A stretch of DNA of 64,000 bases from Pseudanabaena sp. FACHB-2040. GTDB lineage: Bacteria > Cyanobacteriota > Cyanobacteriia > Phormidesmidales > Phormidesmidaceae. Location: NCBI RefSeq assembly GCF_014696715.1, contig NZ_JACJQO010000011.1:1-64000 (forward strand). The letters run 5' to 3'. Both the position numbers and the translations under genes were made by a program. Of the stretch, positions 9,237-17,463 are shown one piece after another. Each line of letters opens with the position of its first letter. Positions within the stretch are counted from its first letter, which is position 1. The notes under the pieces were generated by a model. It worked only from the letters and a program-made list of their open reading frames with translations, was not told where the DNA came from and did not search any database.

Positions 9237-9335
9237 ATGTTGCAAACGCCTAAAGAAGTGGCTAAGACTGAACAGCAGCGGACAGAGCGTTTAGCCGCAG
9301 TGCGGAACCTGGAAATTAATCCTGAGGACGTCTAG
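9237..9335 (+). pseudogene. C-terminal remnant of a Uma2-family endonuclease gene
   Basis: An open frame of 32 codons translates to a peptide ending KTEQQRTERLAAVRNLEINPEDV, which is the recognisable coiled tail of cyanobacterial Uma2 (DUF820) restriction-endonuclease-like proteins (usually ERAERLAAKLRELGIDPDEL-like). The catalytic PD-(D/E)XK part is absent: upstream lies the end of polA. This is best read as the leftover of a deletion. It could by chance be expressed from the ATG at 9237, but no function is expected. Confidence 0.55.
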
Positions 9336-9481
9336 GCTACTGTCTCTCCTTGGGAAAAGTGAGGTGGCTGAAGTGTTACCTGAGACAGTGACAAGTTGCA
9401 CGAGCGGTTAGTAAGGTTGAAGGGCTCAAGGCCCAGCTATCAGGCGTAGGTGGGCTTGGAATAGTGATCAAGAGGCTTGAA

Positions 9482-9697
9482 ATGCGCTTTTTGCTAATGC
9501 TCGTGGTGGTGATTTGCATGTTCCTGTCGGGCTGTGAGGTGCTAACGCCGCATACTAGCAACGCCATCTCTGAGAGCGGCCAGCTAGAGGAACTGCATCA
9601 GCAGACCCAACAGATCGAGAGACAGACGCAAGCGATCGAGCGGCTGACCAATGCGGTTGAACAACTTGCCAAGCCTCAAGTGAACCCTCAAAATTAA
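9482..9697 (+). CDS. Small lipoprotein with C-terminal coiled coil
   Basis: A 71-residue protein of unknown function. It opens with a basic residue and a hydrophobic stretch (MRFLLMLVVVICMFL) ending in the lipobox LSGC, so it is predicted to be lipidated and membrane anchored. The rest is a glutamine-rich heptad repeat (QQTQQIERQTQAIERLTNAV) typical of a short coiled coil. A GTG at 9464 would add six residues; the ATG gives a better signal peptide. The same frame is open upstream to about 9399 and also looks helical (ARAVSKVEGLKAQLSG), so the gene may be a truncated descendant of a longer one. Confidence 0.55.
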   Translation: MRFLLMLVVVICMFLSGCEVLTPHTSNAISESGQLEELHQQTQQIERQTQAIERLTNAVEQLAKPQVNPQN

Positions 9698-9734
9698 TTC
9701 CTGCTTAGTTTTCTGACGCTGATTTGTGAAGTGA

Positions 9735-9881
9735 ATTTCAAGAGCTAAAATTTTTCTTTGCTGCATTTGGGCAGGAACTCTCCCAGCGTTAGAAGGGCCA
9801 GATGGGTGGCGCTTTATTACCTGTTCGCGGCTGTTCACTGATGAGGAGTGGGCGGTGCTGGAGCGGGAATTAGGGCTTTGA
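9735..9881 (+). pseudogene. Possible 3' remnant of a decayed gene
   Basis: A frame without a clear start reads through GTLPALEGPDGWRFI and TDEEWAVLERELGL to a stop at 9879-9881. The amino-acid pattern looks like the C-terminus of a real protein rather than random sequence, but no start codon or upstream domain is seen and I do not recognise the family. It follows the Uma2 tail and lipoprotein, so the 9.2-9.9 kb interval looks like a zone of gene decay. Confidence 0.25.
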
Positions 9882-9917
9882 TAGGTGAAGGTTGTAGGGT
9901 ATACGGTTTTTGGGTGT

Positions 9918-10763
9918 TTATAGGCGCTCTAGGCTCAGGATTAGCCCTTGGCAGACGCGGGTGAGGAAGTCTAGGTCGAGGGTTTCGATGCGATCGCTAC
10001 TCTGGTGGTAGTGCGGGCTTCTCAGATCTGCTGTGTCGGTCACCATTACTGCTGGGTAGCCCAAATCCCAAAAGGGGGCATGGTCGCTGCGGCGAGTATC
10101 GGGCAAAATTTTGCCTTGGCGAATCATCGGCAGCCATTGACACGGTGCTCCTGCTTTGCGAAAAGAGCGCTGTAGCCGCATTAGGTCGGGCACTATCTGC
10201 CAAGGGCCAATTAAGGCAATAAAGTCGCCCCGGTTGGGGTAGATAGCTTCTAGAAACTTTGCTGGGTACTTTTGGCTGCCGGGAAGAGGGTTGCAGTAGC
10301 CCAGCATTTCCAGCGAGAGCATCAGCCGCAGGCGAGTGCCCTGCTGCTTTAGGCTGGCAGCATAGGCCCGGCTTCCGACCAGTCCATACTCTTCCAGATC
10401 AAAGGCGACTAGATGTAGGGGAGACCGGGGTGCATGGGCTGAGAAGTGGCGAGCCAGTTCTAATAAAACGGCTAGCCCGCTGGCATTGTCGTCGGCACCA
10501 GGGGAACCGGGCACCGTGTCGTAGTGGGCACCAACGACGATTGGGGGACGGCTGTTGTGGCGGCCAGGAATATTGAGTACCCAATTGTTGTGGGACTGAT
10601 TTCGCACAGTGAAGACCTGAGCCTCAACCGGGCCAAACTCAGACAGGACTTCGCGGATGTACTGCTGGGCATAGAAGTGGCCCTCGCTAGCGAAATAGGG
10701 GTTGCGATCGCGCACTAGCTGCTGCAGGTGCTCAGTCAGTCGGGCTTGGAGGGCGTCAAACAT
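9918..10763 (-). CDS. M28-family zinc aminopeptidase
   Basis: A metallopeptidase of the M28 (aminopeptidase Y/S) family that removes N-terminal residues from peptides. The two-zinc site is visible: VGAHYDTVPGSPGADDNASG supplies the first His and bridging Asp, and VAFDLEEYGLVGSRAY supplies the Glu pair; SDHAPFWDLGYPAVMVTDTA supplies the distal region, with a later His in SPHYHQSSD. 281 aa is a single catalytic domain. No convincing signal peptide is seen, so a cytosolic location is likely. The gene is isolated between the decayed region and rlpA. Confidence 0.85.
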   Translation of the reverse strand: MFDALQARLTEHLQQLVRDRNPYFASEGHFYAQQYIREVLSEFGPVEAQVFTVRNQSHNNWVLNIPGRHNSRPPIVVGAHYDTVPGSPGADDNASGLAVLLELARHFSAHAPRSPLHLVAFDLEEYGLVGSRAYAASLKQQGTRLRLMLSLEMLGYCNPLPGSQKYPAKFLEAIYPNRGDFIALIGPWQIVPDLMRLQRSFRKAGAPCQWLPMIRQGKILPDTRRSDHAPFWDLGYPAVMVTDTADLRSPHYHQSSDRIETLDLDFLTRVCQGLILSLERL

Positions 10764-11290
10764 CCCTTGTAGAGCTACAGATCACAAAGCTCGTGAATAA
10801 GTTCTGCAAACAGTCCCGTATTGCCTAGGAATTCCATCTGAGGGAAAACAATGCAGTGAAGAGCCTCTAATAAATCTGAGGATCGGTTAAAAACCCCTTT
10901 TCCTGTGGGCTTTTGACCAAATTTGAAGCAGGGAGCTTAAGCGGCAAGAAGATGGATGCAGCTAAAAATATCCACAAAAGCTCCTCTTTGTCAACTAACG
11001 CGCTGCTGATCACAAATCTGTAACGAAGCCGTATATTAGAAATTCTGCTTTTGTCTGCTAACAAAGATACAAAGCTATGGCTTATGCATTCTACCTGATT
11101 GAGCTATTTGCAAAACATCGGGCTTACCGAATTTCTGCAAATAGTTTCGAAGACAGGCATTTTCCGAAAATGGGTCGATTCTTTCTAAACTCTTTCAATC
11201 ACCTGCTGGCATGAGGATCTACTTGCGGCCAATCTTTTAGGGTTCGTTTTGGCCACAGTTCCTGTATGCGTTGCTTTCAACATAAGGTCT
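10764..11290. other. Divergent intergenic region between the M28 peptidase and rlpA
   Basis: About 530 bases with no coding signal that I trust. It should hold both divergent promoters. One short perfect inverted repeat, CATTTTC-C-GAAAATG, lies at 11158-11172, about 120 bases before the rlpA start. Otherwise I see nothing distinctive. Confidence 0.5.
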
Positions 11291-12658
11291 ATGGATTTTC
11301 TTGGGCTTTTTTGGGTTGCATCCTTTCTAAATAACGACTTCGCTGCACTTTCTACTGCTGCACTTTCTACCATCGTTTGGCCAGAGGCTCGGTTAGATTA
11401 CCCGGCTAATACACTTTCTTCAACTGGTTCGGTTGCCTACATCGCTACAGCTCAGGCAATGACTAGCGGCTCTCTTCTAGAAATTCAGCGCTCACGGTTT
11501 CAACCGGGCGCACAAGCTTTTATCCCACCCGAATCACTAGGGTTTTTAGCAGCTCCTAACTACGCACCCTTTTTTCTGTCACTGCCGCTGCAGCAGTCTG
11601 GGGCGTTGCCGTTTGGGCAAGGGATTTTCACAGCCCTACCCCGACTACTAGAAGACATTGCAAGTTGGCTGAGTCCTGAGTTTTCAGATGAGCTGTGGGC
11701 ACCCTCTTTGCTTGAGCAGAGAGAACTGGCGATGGGCCTATTGCCCAGTTCCGACACCTCCGATCCGCGAGAAATTGCGCTGAACTCTCAGCTGCCTCTG
11801 CTTTCGGAAGATGTGCTCGACTGGAGTATTTGGAACTCAGTGGCCAACGTCTCAGTCATCAAAGTTAGCTCTAAAGCAGAGGCTGAATCTGAAATTGCCT
11901 TTCTCAAAACAGGCAATCAGTGTTTAGCCCTCTCTTCAACGCTGGAGCGTGAAATTGGTGAAGCTACCGCGACCGCTCAAAAACCGCGCTATCAGATTTG
12001 GATCCACGACACCCCAGTAGGGGAAGTAAAGTCGGCTGAAACGGCGTACCAGATAGCCACTAAGCTCAGACGGCTGCTGCAGGTAGAAAGCCTGCAACCT
12101 TCCCGTCTCAAGCCTCTTTTAGGGAACTCTTTTGCGGCGGGTGGGCACGACAGCGAAATTTTGTTCGTGGTGGATCAGTCAATGCTGCTAGATACTGCAG
12201 CAAACCCGGCCTTAGTTGCCTCTCAGTGGATCAACAATCTGCGGGTTGCCTTTGGGGAAGCCCCATTAGAGCTTGTAGATGTGCAGATGATTGCCTATGG
12301 TCTGCGAGAAACCAACCGCCGCATTCAAGGTACGGCGTCCTGGTATGGCCCTTACTTTCATGGTCGCCAAACCGCCACAGGTGAGATCTTCAACCAGCAT
12401 GAGCTGACCGCAGCACATCCGTCTCTGCCGTTTGGGACGTACCTGAAGGTGCACAACCGGGCGAACGGCAGAAGTATTGTGGTGCGGGTTAATGACCGAG
12501 GCCCTTACGTGGGAGAGCGGTCTCTGGATCTGTCCTATGCTGCTGCCCAGTGTTTGGGTAGTGAACGAGTTGGTGTTATTCCCTACGAGGCAACCATCTT
12601 GAAACCTGGGATACCCGCTCGGTGGGACAGCGCTTTAATCGCTGGGCTCAACCCGTAG
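11291..12658 (+). CDS. rlpA: RlpA-family septal/peptidoglycan protein (double-psi beta-barrel)
   Basis: The C-terminal 100 residues are a RlpA-like double-psi beta-barrel: GTASWYGPYFHGRQTATGE, FNQHELTAAHPSLPFGTYL, VVRVNDRGPYVGERSLDLS and YAAAQCLGSERVG. In well-studied species RlpA is a lytic transglycosylase acting on naked glycan at septa. The first 350 residues are a variable region without a recognised domain; there is no C-terminal SPOR domain. The N-terminus MDFLGLFWVASFL is hydrophobic and could be a signal anchor. A TTG 42 bases upstream (11249) is an alternative start. The 3' end overlaps the convergent trpE by 24 bases. Confidence 0.82.
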   Translation: MDFLGLFWVASFLNNDFAALSTAALSTIVWPEARLDYPANTLSSTGSVAYIATAQAMTSGSLLEIQRSRFQPGAQAFIPPESLGFLAAPNYAPFFLSLPLQQSGALPFGQGIFTALPRLLEDIASWLSPEFSDELWAPSLLEQRELAMGLLPSSDTSDPREIALNSQLPLLSEDVLDWSIWNSVANVSVIKVSSKAEAESEIAFLKTGNQCLALSSTLEREIGEATATAQKPRYQIWIHDTPVGEVKSAETAYQIATKLRRLLQVESLQPSRLKPLLGNSFAAGGHDSEILFVVDQSMLLDTAANPALVASQWINNLRVAFGEAPLELVDVQMIAYGLRETNRRIQGTASWYGPYFHGRQTATGEIFNQHELTAAHPSLPFGTYLKVHNRANGRSIVVRVNDRGPYVGERSLDLSYAAAQCLGSERVGVIPYEATILKPGIPARWDSALIAGLNP

Positions 12659-14194
12659 GGGGGGCTGGAGGCAACGAATGGCCTCCAGCATTCCCTTGGC
12701 TTTGTTGAGGGTTTCCTGGTACTCCTTTTCGGGAACAGAGTCGGCCACAAGTCCGGCTCCGGCCTGAACGCTGACCTGATAGCTGCCATCGGCCTGCTGC
12801 CGAACGACCATGGTGCGAATTGCGATCGCAGTATTCAGCTGCCCTTCAAAGTCGTAGTAGCCGTAGACGCCAGAGTAAGGCCCCCGGCGACAGGGCTCTA
12901 GATCGTGAATAATCTGCATGGCCCGAATTTTGGGGGCACCGCTGACGGTTCCTGCTGGGAAACAGGCTTTGAGCAGCTCCCAGGCAGTTTTTTCGGGGTC
13001 CAGTTCGCCAACCACGTTACTGACAATGTGCATAACGTGGGAGTAGCGCTCAATCACCATCAGCTCATTAACCTTAACCGAACCGCTGAGGCAAACCCGG
13101 CCCAAGTCATTGCGGCCCAAGTCTACCAGCATGACGTGTTCGGCGATTTCCTTGGGGTCTTGCAGCAAGTCTTGTTCATAGGCCCGATCTTCCTGGGAAG
13201 TTTTGCCCCGAGGTCGGGTGCCTGCGATCGGGCGCACCGTTGCTAGCTTAGGTGAATCGGGCATTGCCCCGTGGGTAGCCTTGACCATGACCTCTGGACT
13301 GGAGCCAATAATCTGCCAGTCTTGGAAGTGGAAGTAGGCCATGTAGGGCGAAGGGTTGATCAGCCGCAGGGAGCGGTACAGATCAAAAGGATCGCCGCTA
13401 TAGGAAGTAGACAGGCGCTGGGAAATGACGACCTGAAAAATGTCTCCTGCCCGAATGTGGTCTTTAGCTTTTTCTACGCTGGCACAAAACTCTTCTGGGC
13501 TGCGGTTGCTAGTGTACTGCAGCGGAGCCGTTTGAGTATTGCCTGGCGATGCCCAGGATAGCAGCGCATTTTTCTCTGGCAGAGGTGAACCCAGCTTGGC
13601 AACCAGTTGACGAACGCGATCGCACGCCTCCTCGTAAGCTGCCCTCAGGTCTAGCCCTGGCTGTCGTAGGTCGGCGTAAGCAACCGCCCAGACCTTTCGC
13701 TGCACCTGGTCAAAAATTAGCAGACTGTCCACCTGCATCCAGATGCCGTCCGGCAAATCTCCAGCAACCGGTGGGTGAACTGTTACTGTGGGCTCAATCC
13801 AGCGGATTAGCTCATACCCCCAAAAGCCAAACAATCCACCAATGCCTGCTGGCAGTTCTGGCAGCTTGACCGGGCGGTAAGGAGCCAGGCACTGGCACAG
13901 AATATCAAACGGATTGCCGCAAAACAGCTCAACCGACCCATCCCGGTGAGTTTGGGTAGTTTTATCACCGCAGCTTTCCAACACCCAAAGCGGGTCACAG
14001 CCCAGCAGGCTATAGCGCCCTAGCGTTTCTCCCCCCTCGATTGACTCCAGCAAAAAGCTGTAGGGCTGCCCAGCACAGACCTTATACCAGGCAGAAACGG
14101 GCGTATCGAGATCGGCTACCCACTCCTGATAAACCGGCACAAAGTTTCCCTGCTGGGCACAGGCTTGAAATTGGTCAAAGGCTGGAAAAATCAT
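12635..14194 (-). CDS. trpE: Anthranilate synthase component I
   Basis: Converts chorismate to anthranilate with ammonia supplied by TrpG; the first step of tryptophan synthesis. The N-terminal regulatory part has the SFLLESIEGGETLGRYSLLG motif associated with tryptophan feedback binding. The chorismate-binding core is intact: GDIFQVVISQRL, NPSPYMAYFHF, GSSPEVMVK, RPIAGTRPRG, LVDLGRNDLGRV, FPAGTVSGAPKIRAMQII and GAGLVADSVPEKEYQE. 519 aa is full length. No glutamine amidotransferase domain is fused and trpG is not in the window. The 3' end overlaps the convergent rlpA. Confidence 0.94.
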   Translation of the reverse strand: MIFPAFDQFQACAQQGNFVPVYQEWVADLDTPVSAWYKVCAGQPYSFLLESIEGGETLGRYSLLGCDPLWVLESCGDKTTQTHRDGSVELFCGNPFDILCQCLAPYRPVKLPELPAGIGGLFGFWGYELIRWIEPTVTVHPPVAGDLPDGIWMQVDSLLIFDQVQRKVWAVAYADLRQPGLDLRAAYEEACDRVRQLVAKLGSPLPEKNALLSWASPGNTQTAPLQYTSNRSPEEFCASVEKAKDHIRAGDIFQVVISQRLSTSYSGDPFDLYRSLRLINPSPYMAYFHFQDWQIIGSSPEVMVKATHGAMPDSPKLATVRPIAGTRPRGKTSQEDRAYEQDLLQDPKEIAEHVMLVDLGRNDLGRVCLSGSVKVNELMVIERYSHVMHIVSNVVGELDPEKTAWELLKACFPAGTVSGAPKIRAMQIIHDLEPCRRGPYSGVYGYYDFEGQLNTAIAIRTMVVRQQADGSYQVSVQAGAGLVADSVPEKEYQETLNKAKGMLEAIRCLQPPLRVEPSD

Positions 14195-14221
14195 GATTCC
14201 TATTTTAAGGGGAGAGATGAC

Positions 14222-14252
14222 AGAAGGGGCGCGGCATGGCCGTGCCCCTTCT
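14222..14252 (-). terminator. Hairpin terminator downstream of psaD
   Basis: AGAAGGGGC (14222-14230) pairs perfectly with GCCCCTTCT (14244-14252). It lies about 40 bases past the psaD stop on the minus strand, between psaD and trpE. A 9-bp GC-rich stem without a long T run; it probably ends psaD transcripts or protects their 3' ends. Confidence 0.6.
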
Positions 14253-14293
14253 AGTCAAGGGAATGAATCTATGAGTCTATCAAGCCGCCAGCA

Positions 14294-14722
14294 TTAGACC
14301 TCGTAAGGGGTCTTGCCGCTGAACTTGACAATCGCGGGGTCGGGATTGGAGCCGATGTTGCGACCGATGCTGTTGACAGCGCTCCGGCCCTCGTTCACCT
14401 TTTCGGGGAAAACGCCGTCAGCCGGGTGCAGATACTGGATCTCGCCGCTAGGGAAAATGCGGTAGATCTTATAGTTCTCCATTCTGGGCTTGTACTTGGT
14501 GCGCAGCTGCCGGGTCAGGGCAATGCACTGCTCTTTACGAGCCAAGTACAGCAGGTTATCGCCTTCATGCATGATGGCGGAACCACCGGTAGGCATTTCA
14601 AACACTTGCTCTTTGGGGCTAGTCCAGGTGATGGCGTATTTTTCTTCGACGGCAGCTTTGGTAAGCAGACCGCCAGTATTACCACCAAAAAAAGGAGTTT
14701 GTCCAGTTAGAGTTTCAGGCAT
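14294..14722 (-). CDS. psaD: Photosystem I reaction center subunit II (PsaD)
   Basis: Stromal-side extrinsic subunit of photosystem I that forms the ferredoxin docking site and holds PsaC in place. The 142-residue product is the usual cyanobacterial length and shows the family blocks [30 protein letters not shown]-like ([11 protein letters not shown]), [45 protein letters not shown] and [12 protein letters not shown]. The frame is open 11 codons further upstream, but the ATG at 14722 gives the conserved MPETLTGQ start. Alone in its transcription unit, as in many cyanobacteria. Confidence 0.97.
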   Translation of the reverse strand: MPETLTGQTPFFGGNTGGLLTKAAVEEKYAITWTSPKEQVFEMPTGGSAIMHEGDNLLYLARKEQCIALTRQLRTKYKPRMENYKIYRIFPSGEIQYLHPADGVFPEKVNEGRSAVNSIGRNIGSNPDPAIVKFSGKTPYEV

Positions 14723-14825
14723 GGATTTGCTATCTCTCAACCTTTTGTTCGGCATCCTATCATCGCGAGATAGCGTGTTTATCGGGATTGTGAGGAAGTG
14801 TAACAGTTCTTCAGACTCGCTAGCT

Positions 14826-15075
14826 GGGAAAGGGGTGGATGGGTAGGCGAGTGGATAAGTAAGGGAGATAAGGCGGATAGGGGAGATGGGGAAGCTTCTG
14901 CTCTTTATACAGGCTGGGAACGTTCAGTTTTTTGTGCAGGCCACGACTGGAACCCCTGATTCTTCGTTAAAACAACCCAAGCAACCAGGAGGAAATTTAC
15001 ACCTCCGGTATGGATCCGGCTAGCTCCTCACCCATCCACTCATCTACCCATCCACCCACTCACTCATCTACCTCC
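14826..15075. repeat. Intergenic element bounded by inverted purine/pyrimidine repeats
   Basis: The psaD promoter-side gap contains GTGGATGGGTAGGCGAGTGGA (14835-14855) and, 180 bases on, a pyrimidine-rich stretch at 15035-15055 whose reverse complement matches it at 19 of 21 positions. Both stretches continue as short degenerate units (GGATGGG / CCCATCC type). These are like the degenerate heptamer repeats scattered through filamentous cyanobacterial genomes. The pair could fold into a long hairpin. No gene lies between the arms. Confidence 0.55.
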
Positions 15076-15079
15076 CTTC

Positions 15080-17116
15080 TCAATCGCCCAGCAAAACCGA
15101 CTTCTGCCCCTTTGCAGAGCGCCGCGATCCGCTTCGAGGGCTGGCAGTTCTGGCTGGGCGGCTGGGTGGCTCCAGCCCTCCCTGGGCTATCGGTAGCGTG
15201 AAGTGAAACTGGCTGCCCTGATCCTTTCCAGCTGAGGTGGCCCAGATTTGCCCACCAATACCTTCAACGATTTGACGGCACATGGCCAGACCCAGCCCTG
15301 TGCCGCCTGTGGTTCGGCGCAGGGCTCCCTCCTCCTGGTAGAAGCGATCAAAGACAATCTCTAGCCGATCGGGCTCGATGCCTCGCCCAGTGTCGGTGAC
15401 GATGACCTCCATCATTTGGTCGTTGTAACGCCGGGCCTCAATGGTAATGGTGTCGTCGGGGCCGGTAAATTTGCAGGCATTGTCCAAGAGTTTGACTAGC
15501 ACTTCTACCAGCCATTCTCCGTCGGCTCGCACTAGAGGCGCTTTGCTGGGGATCTTGACTTTGAGGGAGGCGCAGGGCGTATTGCCTTGGCGGGCCTGAA
15601 CGCTACTCAAAGACAGGTCTACGCATTCCTGCAGCGCCAAGGATTCTAGGTTCCACTCAATGCGACCGCTCTCAAGGCGGGACAGGGTGAGGAAATCCTG
15701 CACCAGCTTTCGCATGCGTTCGGCATCTTCTAAGGCTGCTTGCAGCATGACTTGGCGCAGCTCCAGCGGCATATCGGGCTCACTAGCTAAGCTTTCCAAG
15801 CAGACCTGAATGGTCGAGAGGGGGGTTCTAAGTTCATGGCCAGTGATGGCAATGAGATTGCTGCGGGTGCGATCTAGCGCTTCGAGCTGGCGGTTGAGAT
15901 CCTGCAGGTTGGCATACGCATCGGCCTGGATCAGGGCGACGCTGAGCTGGGCTGCGATCGCATCTACCAGCGCTTTATCATCCTCAGTCCACTGGTAGGG
16001 GGTGGACTGACAGTGGTGCAGCTCAATCATCCCCAGCAGCCGCTTCTGGTAGATCAGCGGCACCAGCATCCAAGACTGAATGCCCCACCGCTCTACCAGC
16101 GGCATGACGGCATCGATCTCCTGCCGATAGGGAGAATCTTGGGCTTGGGTATCTTCAATCGACACTGTCTCCTGAGCGTCTTGAACATACTCAAACAGGG
16201 GGTTGTTTGTCAGGGGCCAAGTCTGATCCATCAGCGAGGGTACTGAGGGCTTGAGGTGCTGATTACGAATTACCACTTCCCCAGCTCCAGGGCTGTAGGG
16301 GTAGATCAGGCAGCGGCAAACCTCTAATGCCTGCCCCAACTCCCGCACCGTAATTTGAAAAATCTCCTCTGGGTCTAGGGACTGCCGAATCGCAGAGGTA
16401 ATCGAGTTGACCAGCCGTTCCCGCTGCTCTTGGGCCGAAATCGCCTTGTAAGCCTTAAGCAGCTTATACTGACCGGCTTGCAGGTAAGTAATTAGCCGTT
16501 GCACAAAGGGATCTGAGCTACCGCCGTCGAGCAGTAGCGCTGGAGCCAGGTCTTCACCCAGAAACTTCTGGCGGGCTGCCTCAATCTTGTCGGCCAGTTC
16601 AGGGCGATAGACCTCAATTCGGCTGAGCAGCTTCAAGGCTGCCTGCTGACTCACAAAGCGATCTTGAGTCCAGATGCCCTCAAATCGACGGTTTTGCTCT
16701 AGAGCAGTGCCAGTAGAGCGATTGACCAGGGAAATGGGCGATCGCTCACGACAAATTAGGCAGGCGCTGTAGGTCAGCCCCATCACTAGCAGGTGCCACT
16801 CCTGGGCCAGCGCGTCCCCTTCCTCAAAGGCAATAGTTTCGTAGATATCTGAGCGATTGGTAAAGCTAGTGCCACTGGCCGAAAGCACGTAAACCTGGTC
16901 GGTGACATCGGCGATGCGGGCGTAGCGACTAGACTCCTGCCGATAAAACCGCTCCTGCTGAAAGCTGGCGATCACCAGGGGCGGCTCTGTACCCGCAAGG
17001 ACTTGGTCCTCCATCGCGTGGGACAAAGCCGTCAGGGAGGTCTTGAAGTAAAGCTGAGGTCTGAGCTGGGGAATCGCCTGTAGCAATTCTTCCACAACGG
17101 AAGTAGGGTTGCTCAT
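15080..17116 (-). CDS. Sensor histidine kinase with DICT and GAF domains
   Basis: A soluble hybrid of a DICT sensory domain (about 15-150; QLYFKTSLTALSHAMEDQVL, VIASFQQERFYRQES), a linker with helices, a GAF domain (about 245-395; LLGMIELHHCQSTPYQWTED), and a kinase core. The H-box is ITGHELRTPLSTIQ, the N-box VKLLDNACKFT, G1 VTDTGRGIEPD and G2 GGTGLGLAMCRQIV, so it should be an active kinase. DICT domains are named for diguanylate cyclases and two-component systems and are frequent in cyanobacteria. No membrane segments and no adjacent response regulator, so it is an orphan kinase. The arginine/serine-rich last 25 residues are unlikely to be structured. Confidence 0.88.
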   Translation of the reverse strand: MSNPTSVVEELLQAIPQLRPQLYFKTSLTALSHAMEDQVLAGTEPPLVIASFQQERFYRQESSRYARIADVTDQVYVLSASGTSFTNRSDIYETIAFEEGDALAQEWHLLVMGLTYSACLICRERSPISLVNRSTGTALEQNRRFEGIWTQDRFVSQQAALKLLSRIEVYRPELADKIEAARQKFLGEDLAPALLLDGGSSDPFVQRLITYLQAGQYKLLKAYKAISAQEQRERLVNSITSAIRQSLDPEEIFQITVRELGQALEVCRCLIYPYSPGAGEVVIRNQHLKPSVPSLMDQTWPLTNNPLFEYVQDAQETVSIEDTQAQDSPYRQEIDAVMPLVERWGIQSWMLVPLIYQKRLLGMIELHHCQSTPYQWTEDDKALVDAIAAQLSVALIQADAYANLQDLNRQLEALDRTRSNLIAITGHELRTPLSTIQVCLESLASEPDMPLELRQVMLQAALEDAERMRKLVQDFLTLSRLESGRIEWNLESLALQECVDLSLSSVQARQGNTPCASLKVKIPSKAPLVRADGEWLVEVLVKLLDNACKFTGPDDTITIEARRYNDQMMEVIVTDTGRGIEPDRLEIVFDRFYQEEGALRRTTGGTGLGLAMCRQIVEGIGGQIWATSAGKDQGSQFHFTLPIAQGGLEPPSRPARTASPRSGSRRSAKGQKSVLLGD

Positions 17117-17463
17117 GAAACGGTCAGGGACCAGCGAGGACTAAATTAACGGCCCAAGGGGCTAAGCACGAGAAGCACAGAAGCACCTTAGCAGTGCTGC
17201 TGAAAAGCTTTCAACACCCTATCAGGTGATGGCTACTTCAATAGCAGCTTTGTAACCAATATCTATCATCGGCTAAAACGACCCCGGAGTGAGTAGTTTG
17301 GGCATGGAGATATCTGAGTTTAGATCTAAATCCATGTCATGCCCTCCCCTAAGCTGCTGGGACAAAAAAGAGGGGCGCAGGTTGTGCGCCCCTAGTTCAT
17401 TTCTTAAGCTGATTTCTCGACGATAGAGCCGCAGTGCATCGCGTTTCTACGTCAAAACACTTG
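17117..17463. other. Intergenic region between amt and the DICT kinase
   Basis: About 350 bases. It holds the amt terminator (separate entry) and should hold the promoter of the DICT kinase on the minus strand. I see no coding sequence and no other distinctive structure. Confidence 0.5.
17364..17393 (-). terminator. Intrinsic terminator of amt
   Basis: On the minus strand AGGGGCGCA-CAACC-TGCGCCCCT is followed by TTTTTT (complement of 17364-17369). A strong 9-bp stem plus U tract about 70 bases after the amt stop codon. Confidence 0.88.
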
